The notes: generated by a model from the letters alone, not told the origin. 64,000 bases of DNA from Saprospiraceae bacterium (GCA_016710235.1 JADJLG010000001.1:1663501-1727500), one strand, 5' to 3'; counted from the stretch's first letter, positions 9,576 to 19,657 are shown. Program-made: numbers and translations.

Positions 9576-9732
9576 GTTGTCAGATTTAAAATATGGTTAG
9601 AAAATGATCAGTTATAAAAAAATATCCTACAATAGTATAAATTAATTTTGCTGGTATAACAAAATTATTCATGATTTTATATATTCGTTTTATAGTTAGT
9701 TCTGTAAAGTGAAAACAATTTATCAAATAGAC

Positions 9733-11418
9733 CTACCTTATCACTGAAAATTTTTTGAACAAAATTCCTCTATTCGTTTTTATCTTCATATAGTAGATAC
9801 CTGGCACTAGTTGACCAATGTTAAGTTGGATAGTATAAGGATTTGAATGAACTAAATTTAATTTATTTGCATTCAATACCGGCAAGCCTTGTTGATTGAA
9901 TATTTGCAATTCTTCTATTTTCAAGTCTAGCGGGTAAAATAGATAAATTGCCTGATTTGCAGGATTCGGAATGAGTTGAATGGATGTTTTTTGTTTTTCT
10001 ATTTCATTAAATCCAACAATGTCATCTTCATTTATTGAATCGCATAACACTTGAATACATTCTTTATAAATTTTACCATATTTTATTCGGACTATTCGAT
10101 CTACACAATAGTCATTATTACCGGTCACTTCTAAAGTATCTGTTAGGCTAAGTGTAATACCTGGATTGGATTTGAGGTACCATCTGTAATTAAACTCATA
10201 TTTGATCAATGTGTCATTGCCACAGTAGTGGGTTGTATCCACCGTTTGGACATGCATTATTTTTTTTCCATACCTTAATTCACCTTTGATGGTGCTTTGA
10301 AATTCAGGGTAAATAGCAAATAAATGATAGCTGGAATCACAGGCCCATTCTTTCGAGCTTTTTGGTAATTTTACCAATACAGGATTTGCGCAGGATTTAT
10401 AATATGTTTTTGTAATGGTATCTTGATAGTAATCAGAATTCGTGCAAGCTATGTAATAAACGGTATCAGTGAGAGGTGTCGGCAGGGTAAGAAATTGGAC
10501 TATAGAATCATATTTACAGCAGTTAGCCTCAATAAAAGTTGCTTTAAAATCTCCTGCCTTGTCAACAGTTACGCCCTGCCATTCAAAAGGAAACCTATCT
10601 ATGCAAATGGACCTGTCCGGTCCTCTGTACTCAATTCTTGGGTTAATTAATATGGTTTTGCATGTGGGACCTGATTGATTACATATGCTGCTTTTATTTC
10701 CATCTCCTACGTATGCATTTACGCAAAGAGTATAGCTTCCTGGTCCCCATTCATCATCTAAAGTTAATTCTCTTGCATTATTTCCGACGACCTTACCGTC
10801 CCATGTCCATTCAAAGAAGTGGGGACAATTATCTGATAATTCATGAACGGACCACGTTGTATTGCAAAAGCCTTCGCATATATTTCCTGTGCCAATAATA
10901 TCGCCTAAAGCTGAAAGTTGAGGCGAATCTCCTCCTGTGATGTTCAAACAAAAATCGCATACTTCTCCGCTACAACCATCAATAAAAAAATAATATTTTT
11001 TGCATGCTTCTAAGTTTGCACTAATTTCTAATGTACCTGAAGGCCCGCTGCAGAACGGATTACATGCCAATTCTTCTCCGCAATTACAATCTCCCCAAAT
11101 ACCAAATTGTAGTCCCTGATTGTTGGTACAGTTGTTTATAGATATGGAAATCTTAATTTCTCCACCTGAGGTCACAAATGCCCACCAACTTGTGTTATGT
11201 GGAGCTCCTCCTGCATTACATAAAGCATTTCTACCACAGGGATAGTCGTCAGGGTTTTCGACTTGAATGTTTTGACAACAATAACTATTGAGTTCTTGCA
11301 GAGAACACAATACTGTGGCTTTTTCACAACTGCTAGCAGAAATTGGGTCACATTGTGCATGAAGATGATTCGTTGAAAATAATAATTGAATCAGGTACAA
11401 ATAAATTACGTATTTCAT
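9733..11418 (-). CDS. T9SS-secreted cysteine-rich protein, paralogue B
   Basis: This intact 561-residue member of the tandem trio has a signal peptide ending in LHAQ. The N-terminal domain (about 25-165) is cysteine-rich and includes VLCSLQELNSYCCQN, SWWAFVTSGG, GIWGDCNCGEE and YFFIDGCSGEVCDFC. A PKD/Ig-like domain follows, with FFEWTWDGKVVG and LDDEWGPGSYTLCV, then a second beta module (GPDRSICIDRFPFEWQG). The C-terminal 75 residues are a T9SS type A sorting domain (LIPNPANQAIYLF through GIYYMKI to KKFSVIR). Such proteins are exported and attached to the surface. The specific function is unknown to me; the many paired cysteines suggest an extracellular, disulphide-stabilised scaffold or adhesin. 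Confidence 0.85.
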   Translation of the reverse strand: MKYVIYLYLIQLLFSTNHLHAQCDPISASSCEKATVLCSLQELNSYCCQNIQVENPDDYPCGRNALCNAGGAPHNTSWWAFVTSGGEIKISISINNCTNNQGLQFGIWGDCNCGEELACNPFCSGPSGTLEISANLEACKKYYFFIDGCSGEVCDFCLNITGGDSPQLSALGDIIGTGNICEGFCNTTWSVHELSDNCPHFFEWTWDGKVVGNNARELTLDDEWGPGSYTLCVNAYVGDGNKSSICNQSGPTCKTILINPRIEYRGPDRSICIDRFPFEWQGVTVDKAGDFKATFIEANCCKYDSIVQFLTLPTPLTDTVYYIACTNSDYYQDTITKTYYKSCANPVLVKLPKSSKEWACDSSYHLFAIYPEFQSTIKGELRYGKKIMHVQTVDTTHYCGNDTLIKYEFNYRWYLKSNPGITLSLTDTLEVTGNNDYCVDRIVRIKYGKIYKECIQVLCDSINEDDIVGFNEIEKQKTSIQLIPNPANQAIYLFYPLDLKIEELQIFNQQGLPVLNANKLNLVHSNPYTIQLNIGQLVPGIYYMKIKTNRGILFKKFSVIR

Positions 11419-11677
11419 ATACTGTGATATTAATGGTTTCCAAAGTATTGGTCAATAGTCAGATATTGTGAATCGGATCTATCTTCCATTCTTTTAGGTG
11501 CATTTTCCGAAAATTGAAAATAAAGCCTAACTTAAGGATAAAGTCAAATGCCTTACCACAAATATAGTTATATATTCGAATTATTTATTTATTTTAAACA
11601 TTATTTATAAGCTAAAATTCAAATAATCCATTGCCTTCTCAAAAGATCATGACAAATAGATTGATAGTTGTTAAGTT

Positions 11678-11685
11678 GGGGGGGG
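11678..11685. repeat. G8 homopolymer just after paralogue C
   Basis: Eight G residues lie directly against the 3' end of the paralogue C stop codon (11686-11688). The surroundings are AT-rich, so the run stands out; its length may be unreliable. Confidence 0.6.
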
Positions 11686-13368
11686 TTATTTGAATTCACT
11701 TTTGACAAACGATTTGATGATGTCTCCTTTATTGGTATGTAAGACCAAATAGTATGCACCATTATTCAGTCCGGATATATCAGCAGTATAGTTTGATTTG
11801 TTTTTAAGTTGTAATTGAAGGAGTTTTGAGCCATCATTTTTTAAGATTTCCAGGTATTGGATTAGTATGTAATCAGGGACACTGATATGTAGCGTATTCT
11901 CAGCCGGATTTGGAAATAAAATTGTTTTTGAAGCGAGATTTTGTTGAAAGGAATTTGTCAATTGATCTTCGTCAAGATTTTCGCAGAAGCTGAAGGTGCA
12001 AGAATCTTCAATTGTCCCAAATGTGATATAGACGCTTAGCTGGAAGCAATAATCAGCTTTTGATTTTGTCTGTAAGAAAGTATCGGTACCCAGTATTTTG
12101 TTGCTGTCCTGCTTTGTAAACCATTTATATGAGTATTGTCTTACCATTCGTTTTTCATTTCCACAGTAATGGCCGGTGTCGAGTACATGAGCAGTATATA
12201 ATCTGTTTTTATTTGTGGTGTCAAATTCAAAAACTACATCATATCCGGGATTGATTGCGAATAATTTATATGAAGAATCACAGCGATACGGAGAAGTTGA
12301 ATTTGGCAATTTCACTATTGCATAGTTATTACAGCCACTGAATCGCTTATGAGTTGTAGGATCTATATAGGTATCCCCGGGATCGCAACCGATATAGTAA
12401 ACATCAGGCTCATCCGGCTTTGGCAATATATAAAATCGCCTTATTGAATCAAATTTACAGCAGTTAGGTCCTGTAAATTCTACCTCGTACTCACCATCAG
12501 CAAAAATACTTGCACCATGCCAATCATATGGCACATCCTCCGAGCAGATGTACTTATCTGGTCCTTTGTATTCTGGTTTTGGAAGGACCGTAATTGTCTT
12601 ACATTTTGGACCTTCTTCGTCACAGATACTGCTTCTGTCTTCATTGCCGATAAATGCTGTTACACATAATGTGTATGGTCCGGGGCCCCACTCATCATCC
12701 AGCGTCACTTCACTTTCATTGCCTCCTACAGGGACTCCATCCCAGGTCCACTCATAATATGGATCACAACCGCCCGGCTGATCGTAGACATTCCATTTCT
12801 CTCCACAAAATCCCTCACATACCTTATCCTTGCCCATGATATTGCTCAATGGCGATAAATTTGGCGCACCACCGCCTGAAGTTGTTAAACAAAAGTCACA
12901 AACATCACCATCACAACCATCTATGAATAAATAGTACGTTTTACAGGGAGTGAGCATATAATTTAGCTGAATTATTCCAGATACAGTATCGCATTTTGCA
13001 ATACAATATTTTCCTTCACCACATTCACAATTTTCCCAAACTCCGACTTCCAATCCTTTTCCCAAAGTGCAGTTAGAATAACTGACACTTAACTCAGTTT
13101 GACCACCAGTCGTTGAAAAAGCCCACCAGCTGGTGTTTTCCGGGACAAATAATTCTCCTGTATTTATGCAAGTGAACTCTGGTACACAGGGAAACTCGGA
13201 TCCGTTGCTGATCGGTGAATTCGAACTGCAGAAACTATTTAACTCTGATGCAGAACATATCATATTTGCTTTCCCGCATTTGCTTGCGCCAGGAGTCAAA
13301 TTTTGTGCAGATGCAGTTTTGACGTAACTTATTGAAATAAAAGCAGTTAAAAATAAAAATAGTTTCAT
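11686..13368 (-). CDS. T9SS-secreted cysteine-rich protein, paralogue C
   Basis: This 560-residue member has the same layout as paralogue B: a signal peptide (MKLFLFLTAFISISYVKTAS), a cysteine-rich N-terminal domain (MICSASELNSFCSS, SWWAFSTTGG, GVWENCECGEG, YLFIDGCDGDVCDFC), a PKD-like segment (YYEWTWDGVPVGG, LDDEWGPGPYTLCV), a second beta module, and a type A sorting domain at the end (LFPNPAENTLHISVP, KSFVKSEFK). Its C-terminal 400 or so residues are shared almost exactly with paralogue A. It is likely surface-exposed after type IX secretion; the ligand or role is unknown. Confidence 0.87.
   Translation of the reverse strand: MKLFLFLTAFISISYVKTASAQNLTPGASKCGKANMICSASELNSFCSSNSPISNGSEFPCVPEFTCINTGELFVPENTSWWAFSTTGGQTELSVSYSNCTLGKGLEVGVWENCECGEGKYCIAKCDTVSGIIQLNYMLTPCKTYYLFIDGCDGDVCDFCLTTSGGGAPNLSPLSNIMGKDKVCEGFCGEKWNVYDQPGGCDPYYEWTWDGVPVGGNESEVTLDDEWGPGPYTLCVTAFIGNEDRSSICDEEGPKCKTITVLPKPEYKGPDKYICSEDVPYDWHGASIFADGEYEVEFTGPNCCKFDSIRRFYILPKPDEPDVYYIGCDPGDTYIDPTTHKRFSGCNNYAIVKLPNSTSPYRCDSSYKLFAINPGYDVVFEFDTTNKNRLYTAHVLDTGHYCGNEKRMVRQYSYKWFTKQDSNKILGTDTFLQTKSKADYCFQLSVYITFGTIEDSCTFSFCENLDEDQLTNSFQQNLASKTILFPNPAENTLHISVPDYILIQYLEILKNDGSKLLQLQLKNKSNYTADISGLNNGAYYLVLHTNKGDIIKSFVKSEFK
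11687..12945 (-). repeat. 1,259-bp near-identical repeat, copy 2 (partner at 7892-9150)
   Basis: See copy 1. The upstream divergence point (12946) lies in the codons after the YYLFIDGC segment; upstream of it paralogue C is clearly different from paralogue A. Confidence 0.9.
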
Positions 13369-13497
13369 AGTTTTTTTTTAAAGATGTTAGTTGAATTGTC
13401 AAGCTTAATGTTTCAATAAAGACCCTTAAGGATATAGATATGCGTCTTCATAGAATAAATATATTTTAAAAAGCTGTTTCAAGTGAAGGTATAAGCT

Positions 13498-14523
13498 TTA
13501 GTACTTCATATCACGTAATGCCAGAATTTCTTTTTCAGATAAACTTATCTTATTACGAATATGATCGAACAGATCTTTTCTTTCTGCCTGACCTTCTTTA
13601 GATACCAGCGTACTAAATTTGAGGATTGTATCCAAACTTAATGCTGATTGTGTCGTAAATCTTTGGTCTGTGGACCTGAGTATATGTGGCATGTCAAAAC
13701 AGAGGAAAGAAAAATCGACATTTTTGGTTTGAATTAATATGCTTTCGCTTATTGGCGTTATTTCGTTTTGATATACATTTATTGGCGACTTCACTTTATA
13801 TCCGGGTTCTTCTGTGGTTTTTTCTCCTCGGGCAGCTATCAACTCGAGGTGATCAGATAGTTGATAGATTACATAAATTAATCTGGCTATCTCATTCCGA
13901 CTATTAAACTTCCTGAGTAGAACAAAATACTTTATTTGCTCCAATAAATGATCAAACATTTTTGAATGCCAGATTTCTGTTCCTGGAAATCCATAATAAA
14001 TTTTAATTCAAGTATTCAGCTTTGTGTGAACTTCAGTATGCATTGCAGCAAGATCTAAATTGACTTTTTCACTATAAGAAGGAAGATTCCAATGTGTCAT
14101 ATTCCAAACACATAACTTGAAACTAAATAGTTCAGGAAAGACCATTAGATGAAATAAAGGAATCTCACCAGCAATATAACAATACTGCAAGTCAGGCATC
14201 TCATGGAGTAGTTGCATATGTTTGACTAAATTTTCAAGATAGTCTTCAAATTTTTCTGGTTTTTTCCTCAAAGAATCCAAGTAAAAAGGGACAGGAGAGA
14301 GTTTGCTGCCGAGATATTGATCTAAGGATATTTGGAGTTCCGTACTCAATAAAATTAAGTCTTCTAAACTGAGTTGAGTTTGCAATTGAATTTTTTTATA
14401 CATTGCATTTTCTTTGATTCCCAGAATGGAGGCTAATTCGTGTACAGGTTTCTTGAATCGTATTTTCTGAATGGCTTCTTTTAGGAATTCTGCCTGAAAT
14501 TGTTTCCATCCTTTTGTGTCCAT
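13498..14523 (-). pseudogene. HTH-domain protein split by one in-frame TGA
   Basis: A single frame of 342 codons runs from the ATG at 14523 to the stop at 13498, broken only by a TGA at 14008-14010. The N-terminal part (171 residues) begins with a helix-turn-helix-like region (HELASILGIKENAMYKKIQL, LSLEDLILLSTELQISLDQY). The part after the TGA reads IKIYYGFPGTEIWHSK and continues to RDMKY. Together these match the length and order of an XRE-like regulator type of about 300-340 residues that I associate with Saprospiria, in which an (L)xLPSTELW-like segment follows the position of the stop. The protein may be inactive, a sequencing substitution may be present, or the TGA may be read through. 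Without readthrough, an ATG at 13959 could start a separate 153-residue C-terminal protein. Confidence 0.65.
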
Positions 14524-14701
14524 ATTTAGAAATTTTAAAGTTTCACAGTACCTTTTGTAAAGATATTACACTTTGTCTGGCCTTGTAGGTCTTTATTGTA
14601 AAAAAATGAGAAACGCAGGCATAAATATTTCCATTTGTGAAATGACCATTGTTGCAATTTTGTAGGGTAGAGTTGATTCAATAACAAATTCTGTTAAAAA
14701 A

Positions 14702-15550
14702 ATGTATATGAAGATTGCAGCTCGACCAATAATTTTATGGATAGGAGTTTTTTTGCTTTCTCCGATTCCAGGAGATGGTCAATTAATTGCACAGTCGCAA
14801 AAAAAGCACTCGATCGGAGTAATTTTCGATTGGATGTCTTCTGTAAAAAATGGCTTGAATTCAACCTCAACGCCTAAACAATTTCAATTGTATTACAAGC
14901 AAATAACACTTTCATATAGAACAAAAGTCAAACCCAATACATCTTTGGGTATTGATCTTTTTATCAATATTGACCATTTGGAACATTTGTATCAACGCGA
15001 AGCGGACAGATTTTTGGAAGAAAGAATTTATGTGCCTTTAGAATTTACTTTTCTATTTTATAAACACGGTTTGCCTCCATCCAAGGACAGATATAACTCT
15101 GACAAATTGTTCATTAATAATGAATGTAGGTTGGAATTGGTAAAAGTCTGGAATCGTCAGAAGAGAATTGGTATTGGTTTCCAATGGAAGGCAGGTTTGG
15201 GGGTGGGTGCTTTTCAATACATACATGCGAGACAGAGGTTTAGTGGTACAATCACATTTGAGGGTGATGAACTTCCTCCAGTAGGTGAACTCTTGCCAAT
15301 ATTTGGTGCTATTTTTGATTCTGATGATGCATATGTCGCAGAAGGCACAATCAAACATTCTTCCAGTAATGATATTGCTATTCAGTTTAAATCGATTCTT
15401 GGAGCCGGATTGACAAAGAAATTGACTAATAATTTTGATGTGGGTTTGGGCGTAGATTTGGGATTTAACATATTTACAAGCAATCAGCTAAATTCTTTGA
15501 TGAAATTTTCCTGTCCGGCAGCAAAATTGGCTCTGAATTATAATTTTTAA
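14702..15550 (+). CDS. Secreted or outer-membrane beta-barrel-like protein
   Basis: The 282-residue protein opens with a signal peptide (MYMKIAARPIILWIGVFLLS...GQ; the ATG at 14708 is an equally good start). The rest alternates short amphipathic strands with glycine/aromatic turns (LGIDLFINIDHL, GLGVGAFQYI, FKSILGAGLTKKL, VGLGVDLGFNIF) and ends in the aromatic LALNYNF, as outer-membrane barrels do. No family is recognised. It is transcribed away from the broken HTH gene, so the two could share a control region. Confidence 0.65.
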   Translation: MYMKIAARPIILWIGVFLLSPIPGDGQLIAQSQKKHSIGVIFDWMSSVKNGLNSTSTPKQFQLYYKQITLSYRTKVKPNTSLGIDLFINIDHLEHLYQREADRFLEERIYVPLEFTFLFYKHGLPPSKDRYNSDKLFINNECRLELVKVWNRQKRIGIGFQWKAGLGVGAFQYIHARQRFSGTITFEGDELPPVGELLPIFGAIFDSDDAYVAEGTIKHSSSNDIAIQFKSILGAGLTKKLTNNFDVGLGVDLGFNIFTSNQLNSLMKFSCPAAKLALNYNF

Positions 15551-15829
15551 TTTATCTAAAATATAAACTATTAACAGTTGCTGAGTTTGGCTTTAATTCT
15601 GATGATTTTCGATTTTAATCTCTTGTGAAGGGTTAAGTAGAGACCATGACCATCCATGTCATTTATTTTTTTCAGAGAGTTGAGTATCAACATGAGTATT
15701 TCATTGCCCTTGGTATAAATTTATGTTTCTGGTTTGATTCTGATTAGGTTTTTTTGACAATGGACTGAAATAATTTTGAGTAATCATTATGAGAACACCT
15801 TTTATAGGAGTAAGTAATTTCGGGTTAAA

Positions 15830-16894
15830 TTAGGTCCATATATCTCCTGCGGAGTGATCTTTAACTGCACCGGTGACAGAAGACAGAACGTTGATTTTAC
15901 CAAGGATCCGCAGTAAACCAAGGAAGGCGAAAACGATCGCTTCTTTAAAATCAATTAATTGGTAATCTTCAGATGGATTTAATTTTTGTCCAAAATAATG
16001 ACTTAAACGTTCCATAAGATAAATATTGTGTGCTCCACCTCCGGTGAACAGATAGTTTGCGTTTTCGGTCCCAATGGTCAAAATAAATTTTGAGATCTGT
16101 TCTGCTACATGTTCTGTTGCAGTGAACAATAAATCATTGGGTTCAAATCTACTTTCTAAGAGATCATTCAAGTAATGATTTTCAAACCACTCTCGCCCAA
16201 GACTTTTTGGTGCCTTCATATTGAAAAATTCTATTTGATTCCATTTTATATACAATTCTTCAATCAATGTTCCGGATCTCGATATTTCTCCATTTTTGTC
16301 AAACGCAAGATTAAGTTTCGAAGCTATTGAATTTAATAAAATATTGCAAGGGCTCATATCACAAGCAAGTCTCTTGTTAGCACTTTTCCATGAAATATTG
16401 GAGAAACCACCTAAATTGATACAGCAATCATAATTTGAAAAAAGTATTTCATCACCTATGGGTACCAGAGGCGCACCTTGTCCGCCCAGCAATACATCTT
16501 GTTGTCTAAAGTTATTTACGACAGGAATATTGACTAGTTCATGAATCCTTTTTCCACTTCCAATCTGAATAGTGATTCCATCTGCCGGACGATGAAAAAC
16601 CGTATGTCCATGGCTACAAATTAATTCAGGTATTTCAGGTAACCCTAATATGAATTCTTGGAGCTGTGTTCCTAAATAGTTTCCATATTTATCATCAAGT
16701 TGAGTCAATTGCTGATCACCAGAATAAAAAGCATTACTGAGTTCATGTTTTAATTCATCTGGATATTTAATCGTCAAAGCCTTTATAATTTGGTAGTTCC
16801 ATTGCGTATTATAGTTGAATTTACAAGCTGCTATATCTAGACCATCAAGCGAAGTACCCGACATTAAACCGATGACGAAATATTCGTTTTTCAT
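15830..16894 (-). CDS. anmK: Anhydro-N-acetylmuramic acid kinase
   Basis: AnmK phosphorylates and opens 1,6-anhydro-MurNAc to MurNAc-6-phosphate in peptidoglycan recycling. The sequence shows VIGLMSGTSLDGLDIAACKF at the N-terminus (phosphate loop), SHGHTVFHRP, NNFRQQDVLLGGQGAPLVPI, NLGGFSNI and FTGGGAHN, all family hallmarks. I start at 16894 (354 residues): the 22 extra residues encoded from 16960 are hydrophobic, non-conserved, and overlap the terminator of the upstream gene. Length is normal for the family. Confidence 0.93.
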   Translation of the reverse strand: MKNEYFVIGLMSGTSLDGLDIAACKFNYNTQWNYQIIKALTIKYPDELKHELSNAFYSGDQQLTQLDDKYGNYLGTQLQEFILGLPEIPELICSHGHTVFHRPADGITIQIGSGKRIHELVNIPVVNNFRQQDVLLGGQGAPLVPIGDEILFSNYDCCINLGGFSNISWKSANKRLACDMSPCNILLNSIASKLNLAFDKNGEISRSGTLIEELYIKWNQIEFFNMKAPKSLGREWFENHYLNDLLESRFEPNDLLFTATEHVAEQISKFILTIGTENANYLFTGGGAHNIYLMERLSHYFGQKLNPSEDYQLIDFKEAIVFAFLGLLRILGKINVLSSVTGAVKDHSAGDIWT

Positions 16895-16946
16895 ATTTAT
16901 AAACAATGAAATCCTGAAAATTATATAGAAAGAAATTGTGCTAAAC

Positions 16947-16976
16947 AAAATCGCCCTCAAGGTGAGGGCGATTTTT
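16947..16976 (-). terminator. Intrinsic terminator after the peptide transporter gene
   Basis: The sequence AAAATCGCCCTCAAGGTGAG followed by GGCGATTTTT forms a stem of TCGCCCT/AGGGCGA extended by A/T pairs with T-runs on either strand. It lies 17 bases past the stop of the transporter gene and upstream of anmK. Confidence 0.8.
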
Positions 16977-16993
16977 ATCTATAGTTAGATAAT

Positions 16994-18490
16994 TTATTTT
17001 ACACCATGCATCATTTTTTGAAGCCACTTGGACATCAATAATAATATAATTCCAGCAATGCCAGCCATCACAACAAAAAGCAAGAAAAAGTCATATGTAT
17101 TATTCATCGCATAACCCAGGAAGGAACTCGGTTTGCCTTCCTGTGGATAAAGTGCAGACAACATACCTGCAAATTTATTTGCAGTCGCATTTGCCAAAAA
17201 CCAAACTCCCATCAGCAATGAAGCCAACCTTGCAGGTGCAAGTTTATTGACCATTGAAAGTCCAATAGGTGAAAGACATAATTCGCCAAAAGTGTGGATC
17301 AAATACAAACCTGTAAGCCACAGGATGCTTACTTTAGATGTTGGATCTGTTCCTTTTACTCCAAAAGAAATGTAGAGATATCCCAATGCAAGAAGTAATA
17401 ATCCAATAGCTTGTTTAGTAGGAGATGAAGGTTGTTTGTCACCCATTTTGAGCCACAATGCCGAAAAGACTGGAGCAAATATTACTACAAATACAGCATT
17501 GAAACTATTGAACCAACTTGCAGGCATTTCCCACCCAAGAATATTTCTGTTTGTTTGTTCATCTGCAAAAAATGTCAGTGATGCACCTGCTTGTTCAAAT
17601 GCACTCCAAAAGAAAATCACAAAAAATGCTGCAATAAAAATAACCCATATTCGATCTTTTTCCACCGCGCTCAGGGATTTATCCAAAATGATAGTTGCCG
17701 GTATACTTATGGCAAAACCAAATATCATGGAGCCAAAAAAATCAAAGCCTATGACATAGTAAAATAATAGTGCAAGTAACAAGGATCCACCTATAATCAT
17801 AGCTAGCTGCGCATTGTCAAATTTCATTTCTGCAGATGAGCTCTCATCAGCTTTTAATCTTGCTCGATTCGGCTCTTCACCTATTTGGTATCCTGTCGGA
17901 GAAACCAGATATTTATTTTTCATCCAGTAAAAAGATGCAGTACTTACTAACATTCCAACACCGGCTGCAAAAAATCCCCATTTGAAAGCGATATTTTCTC
18001 CCAGATAACCACAGATCAAAGGAGCAATAAAGGCACCAAGATTGATACCCATATAAAAAACTGTATAGGCACTATCAATTCTTTTGTCATTTTCCGGATA
18101 GAGCTGTCCAACCATTGTTGAAATATTAGGTTTGAAAAATCCATTTCCAAAAACCAATAATCCCAAACCTATGTACATAATGAGAGAACTGCTGGATGCA
18201 CCACTAAAAAATAATGCAAATTGCCCTGCGGCCATGAGTAATCCTCCAAGTATAATCGACTTGCGATTGCCCCAATATCTGTCAGCCATATACCCGCCAA
18301 TGATCGGAGTCAGATAAACCAGACCTGTAAAACTACCATAAAGCTCTGATGAAAAAGCTTTGTCCATCATCAATTGTTTGGTGAGGAAAAGCACAAGTAT
18401 GGCGCGCATTCCGTAATAGCTGAACCGCTCCCACATTTCTGTGAAAAATAAGAGATACAATCCTTTTGGGTGTCCGGTTTGACTAGACAT
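16994..18490 (-). CDS. Proton-dependent oligopeptide transporter (POT/PTR family MFS)
   Basis: This 498-residue polytopic protein imports di- or tripeptides with protons. It has the family start GHPKGLYLLFFTEMWERFSY (containing the ExxERFSYYG motif), GGYMADRYWGNRKSI between TM2 and TM3, NIGAF-type helix H4 sequence (YMGINLGAF), and about 12-14 predicted spans. The segment IFFWSAFEQAGASLTFFAD matches the conserved FW-xxEQxG block. The length is typical. It precedes anmK on the same strand but is separated by a terminator. Confidence 0.92.
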   Translation of the reverse strand: MSSQTGHPKGLYLLFFTEMWERFSYYGMRAILVLFLTKQLMMDKAFSSELYGSFTGLVYLTPIIGGYMADRYWGNRKSIILGGLLMAAGQFALFFSGASSSSLIMYIGLGLLVFGNGFFKPNISTMVGQLYPENDKRIDSAYTVFYMGINLGAFIAPLICGYLGENIAFKWGFFAAGVGMLVSTASFYWMKNKYLVSPTGYQIGEEPNRARLKADESSSAEMKFDNAQLAMIIGGSLLLALLFYYVIGFDFFGSMIFGFAISIPATIILDKSLSAVEKDRIWVIFIAAFFVIFFWSAFEQAGASLTFFADEQTNRNILGWEMPASWFNSFNAVFVVIFAPVFSALWLKMGDKQPSSPTKQAIGLLLLALGYLYISFGVKGTDPTSKVSILWLTGLYLIHTFGELCLSPIGLSMVNKLAPARLASLLMGVWFLANATANKFAGMLSALYPQEGKPSSFLGYAMNNTYDFFLLFVVMAGIAGIILLLMSKWLQKMMHGVK

Positions 18491-18606
18491 AATTAGATGA
18501 ATTTAATGAATAAATGATTTTTCGTTTGGATAAAATTAACAGGAATCATTGATTCAAGCAGATAAAAGTGATCTTTTTAGGAAAAAATATTTTCAAAGTT
18601 TGCGTA

Positions 18607-19644
18607 TTACTGCAATAAGTCTTTGTTTATCATTGATTTACATATCCATGGTCCTTTATATATCATTGTGCTATAAATCTGTACCAAATCCGCTCCGGCT
18701 TGGATCCTTTCTTTGACATCTTCCTCAGTTTCAATCCCGCCTGAGCTGATGACCACTAGCTCGTTGGATATGCTTTTGATTTTTTTGAGAACATACAAAC
18801 TCTTTGATTTAAGGGGAGAGCCACTCAATCCACCGCTTTCTGACGCCAATTTTTTCTCGATCAAGTTTTCTGGTCTATCAATAGTTGTGTTAGTTGCAAT
18901 GATTCCTGTTAGCTTTTGCTTCAATACCAATGGAACAATCTCTTCTATAGCTTCATCACTGAGGTCTGGTGCAATTTTTAAAAAAACCGGTTTTGGATAA
19001 TTCTTGCTAAAATTGGATGTTTGAATAGTCTGCAATAATTCGCTCAATAGTGATTTATCTTGGAGTTGTCTCAGATTAGGTGTGTTAGGTGAAGACACAT
19101 TGATTACAAAATAGTCAACGTGATCATATAATTTTTCAAAGCATATTAAATAATCCTGAGCAGCATTCTCAGTACTGGTCGATTTGTTTTTACCGATATT
19201 ACCGCCTATAATAAGATTTTTAGGCTTTTCAAAAAGTTTTAATTGCCTGACGAGATGATCCACTCCCAGATTATTAAAGCCCATACGATTGATGATTGCT
19301 CTGTCTTTGATCAGTCTGAATAATCTCGGTTTTTCATTTCCAGATTGAGCTACAGGTGTCACAGTTCCAACTTCTATAAATGAAAATCCAAGAAGCGCTA
19401 GAAGCTCCAACCATTTTCCATCTTTGTCAAATCCGGCTGCTAATCCAATCCTATGTTTAAAATGAAGTCCTGCAACAGTATGGGAATATCTTTCATGGAG
19501 ATGAATTTGGAAACTTTTTCTTATCAAGAATGAAATTAATGGAATCTTCAATCCGTTGGCAAGCAAATCCATTGCAAAATAATGTGCTTTTTCAGGGTCC
19601 ATTCTGAAAAACATCAACCTGATCAAAGGCCATATTAATTGCAT
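18607..19644 (-). CDS. pyrD: Dihydroorotate dehydrogenase (quinone), class 2
   Basis: The enzyme oxidises dihydroorotate to orotate in pyrimidine synthesis, passing electrons to membrane quinone. The 345-residue protein has the class 2 N-terminal helical extension (MQLIWPLIRLMFFRMDPEKA), then AAGFDKDGKW, GTVTPVAQSGN, RMGFNN, NVSSPNTPNLR (catalytic serine loop), FLKIAPDL, TNTT, SGGLSG and ISSGGIET with FMN-phosphate-binding residues. It follows dnaX by 13 bases on the same strand, so the two are probably co-transcribed. Confidence 0.95.
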   Translation of the reverse strand: MQLIWPLIRLMFFRMDPEKAHYFAMDLLANGLKIPLISFLIRKSFQIHLHERYSHTVAGLHFKHRIGLAAGFDKDGKWLELLALLGFSFIEVGTVTPVAQSGNEKPRLFRLIKDRAIINRMGFNNLGVDHLVRQLKLFEKPKNLIIGGNIGKNKSTSTENAAQDYLICFEKLYDHVDYFVINVSSPNTPNLRQLQDKSLLSELLQTIQTSNFSKNYPKPVFLKIAPDLSDEAIEEIVPLVLKQKLTGIIATNTTIDRPENLIEKKLASESGGLSGSPLKSKSLYVLKKIKSISNELVVISSGGIETEEDVKERIQAGADLVQIYSTMIYKGPWICKSMINKDLLQ

Positions 19645-19657
19645 GGACTACTTATTA

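Noticed and set aside
14008..14010. Selenocysteine or Trp recoding of the TGA
   Set aside because: There is no selenium-linked family, no visible SECIS-like hairpin just after it, and other genes in the window end in TGA normally.
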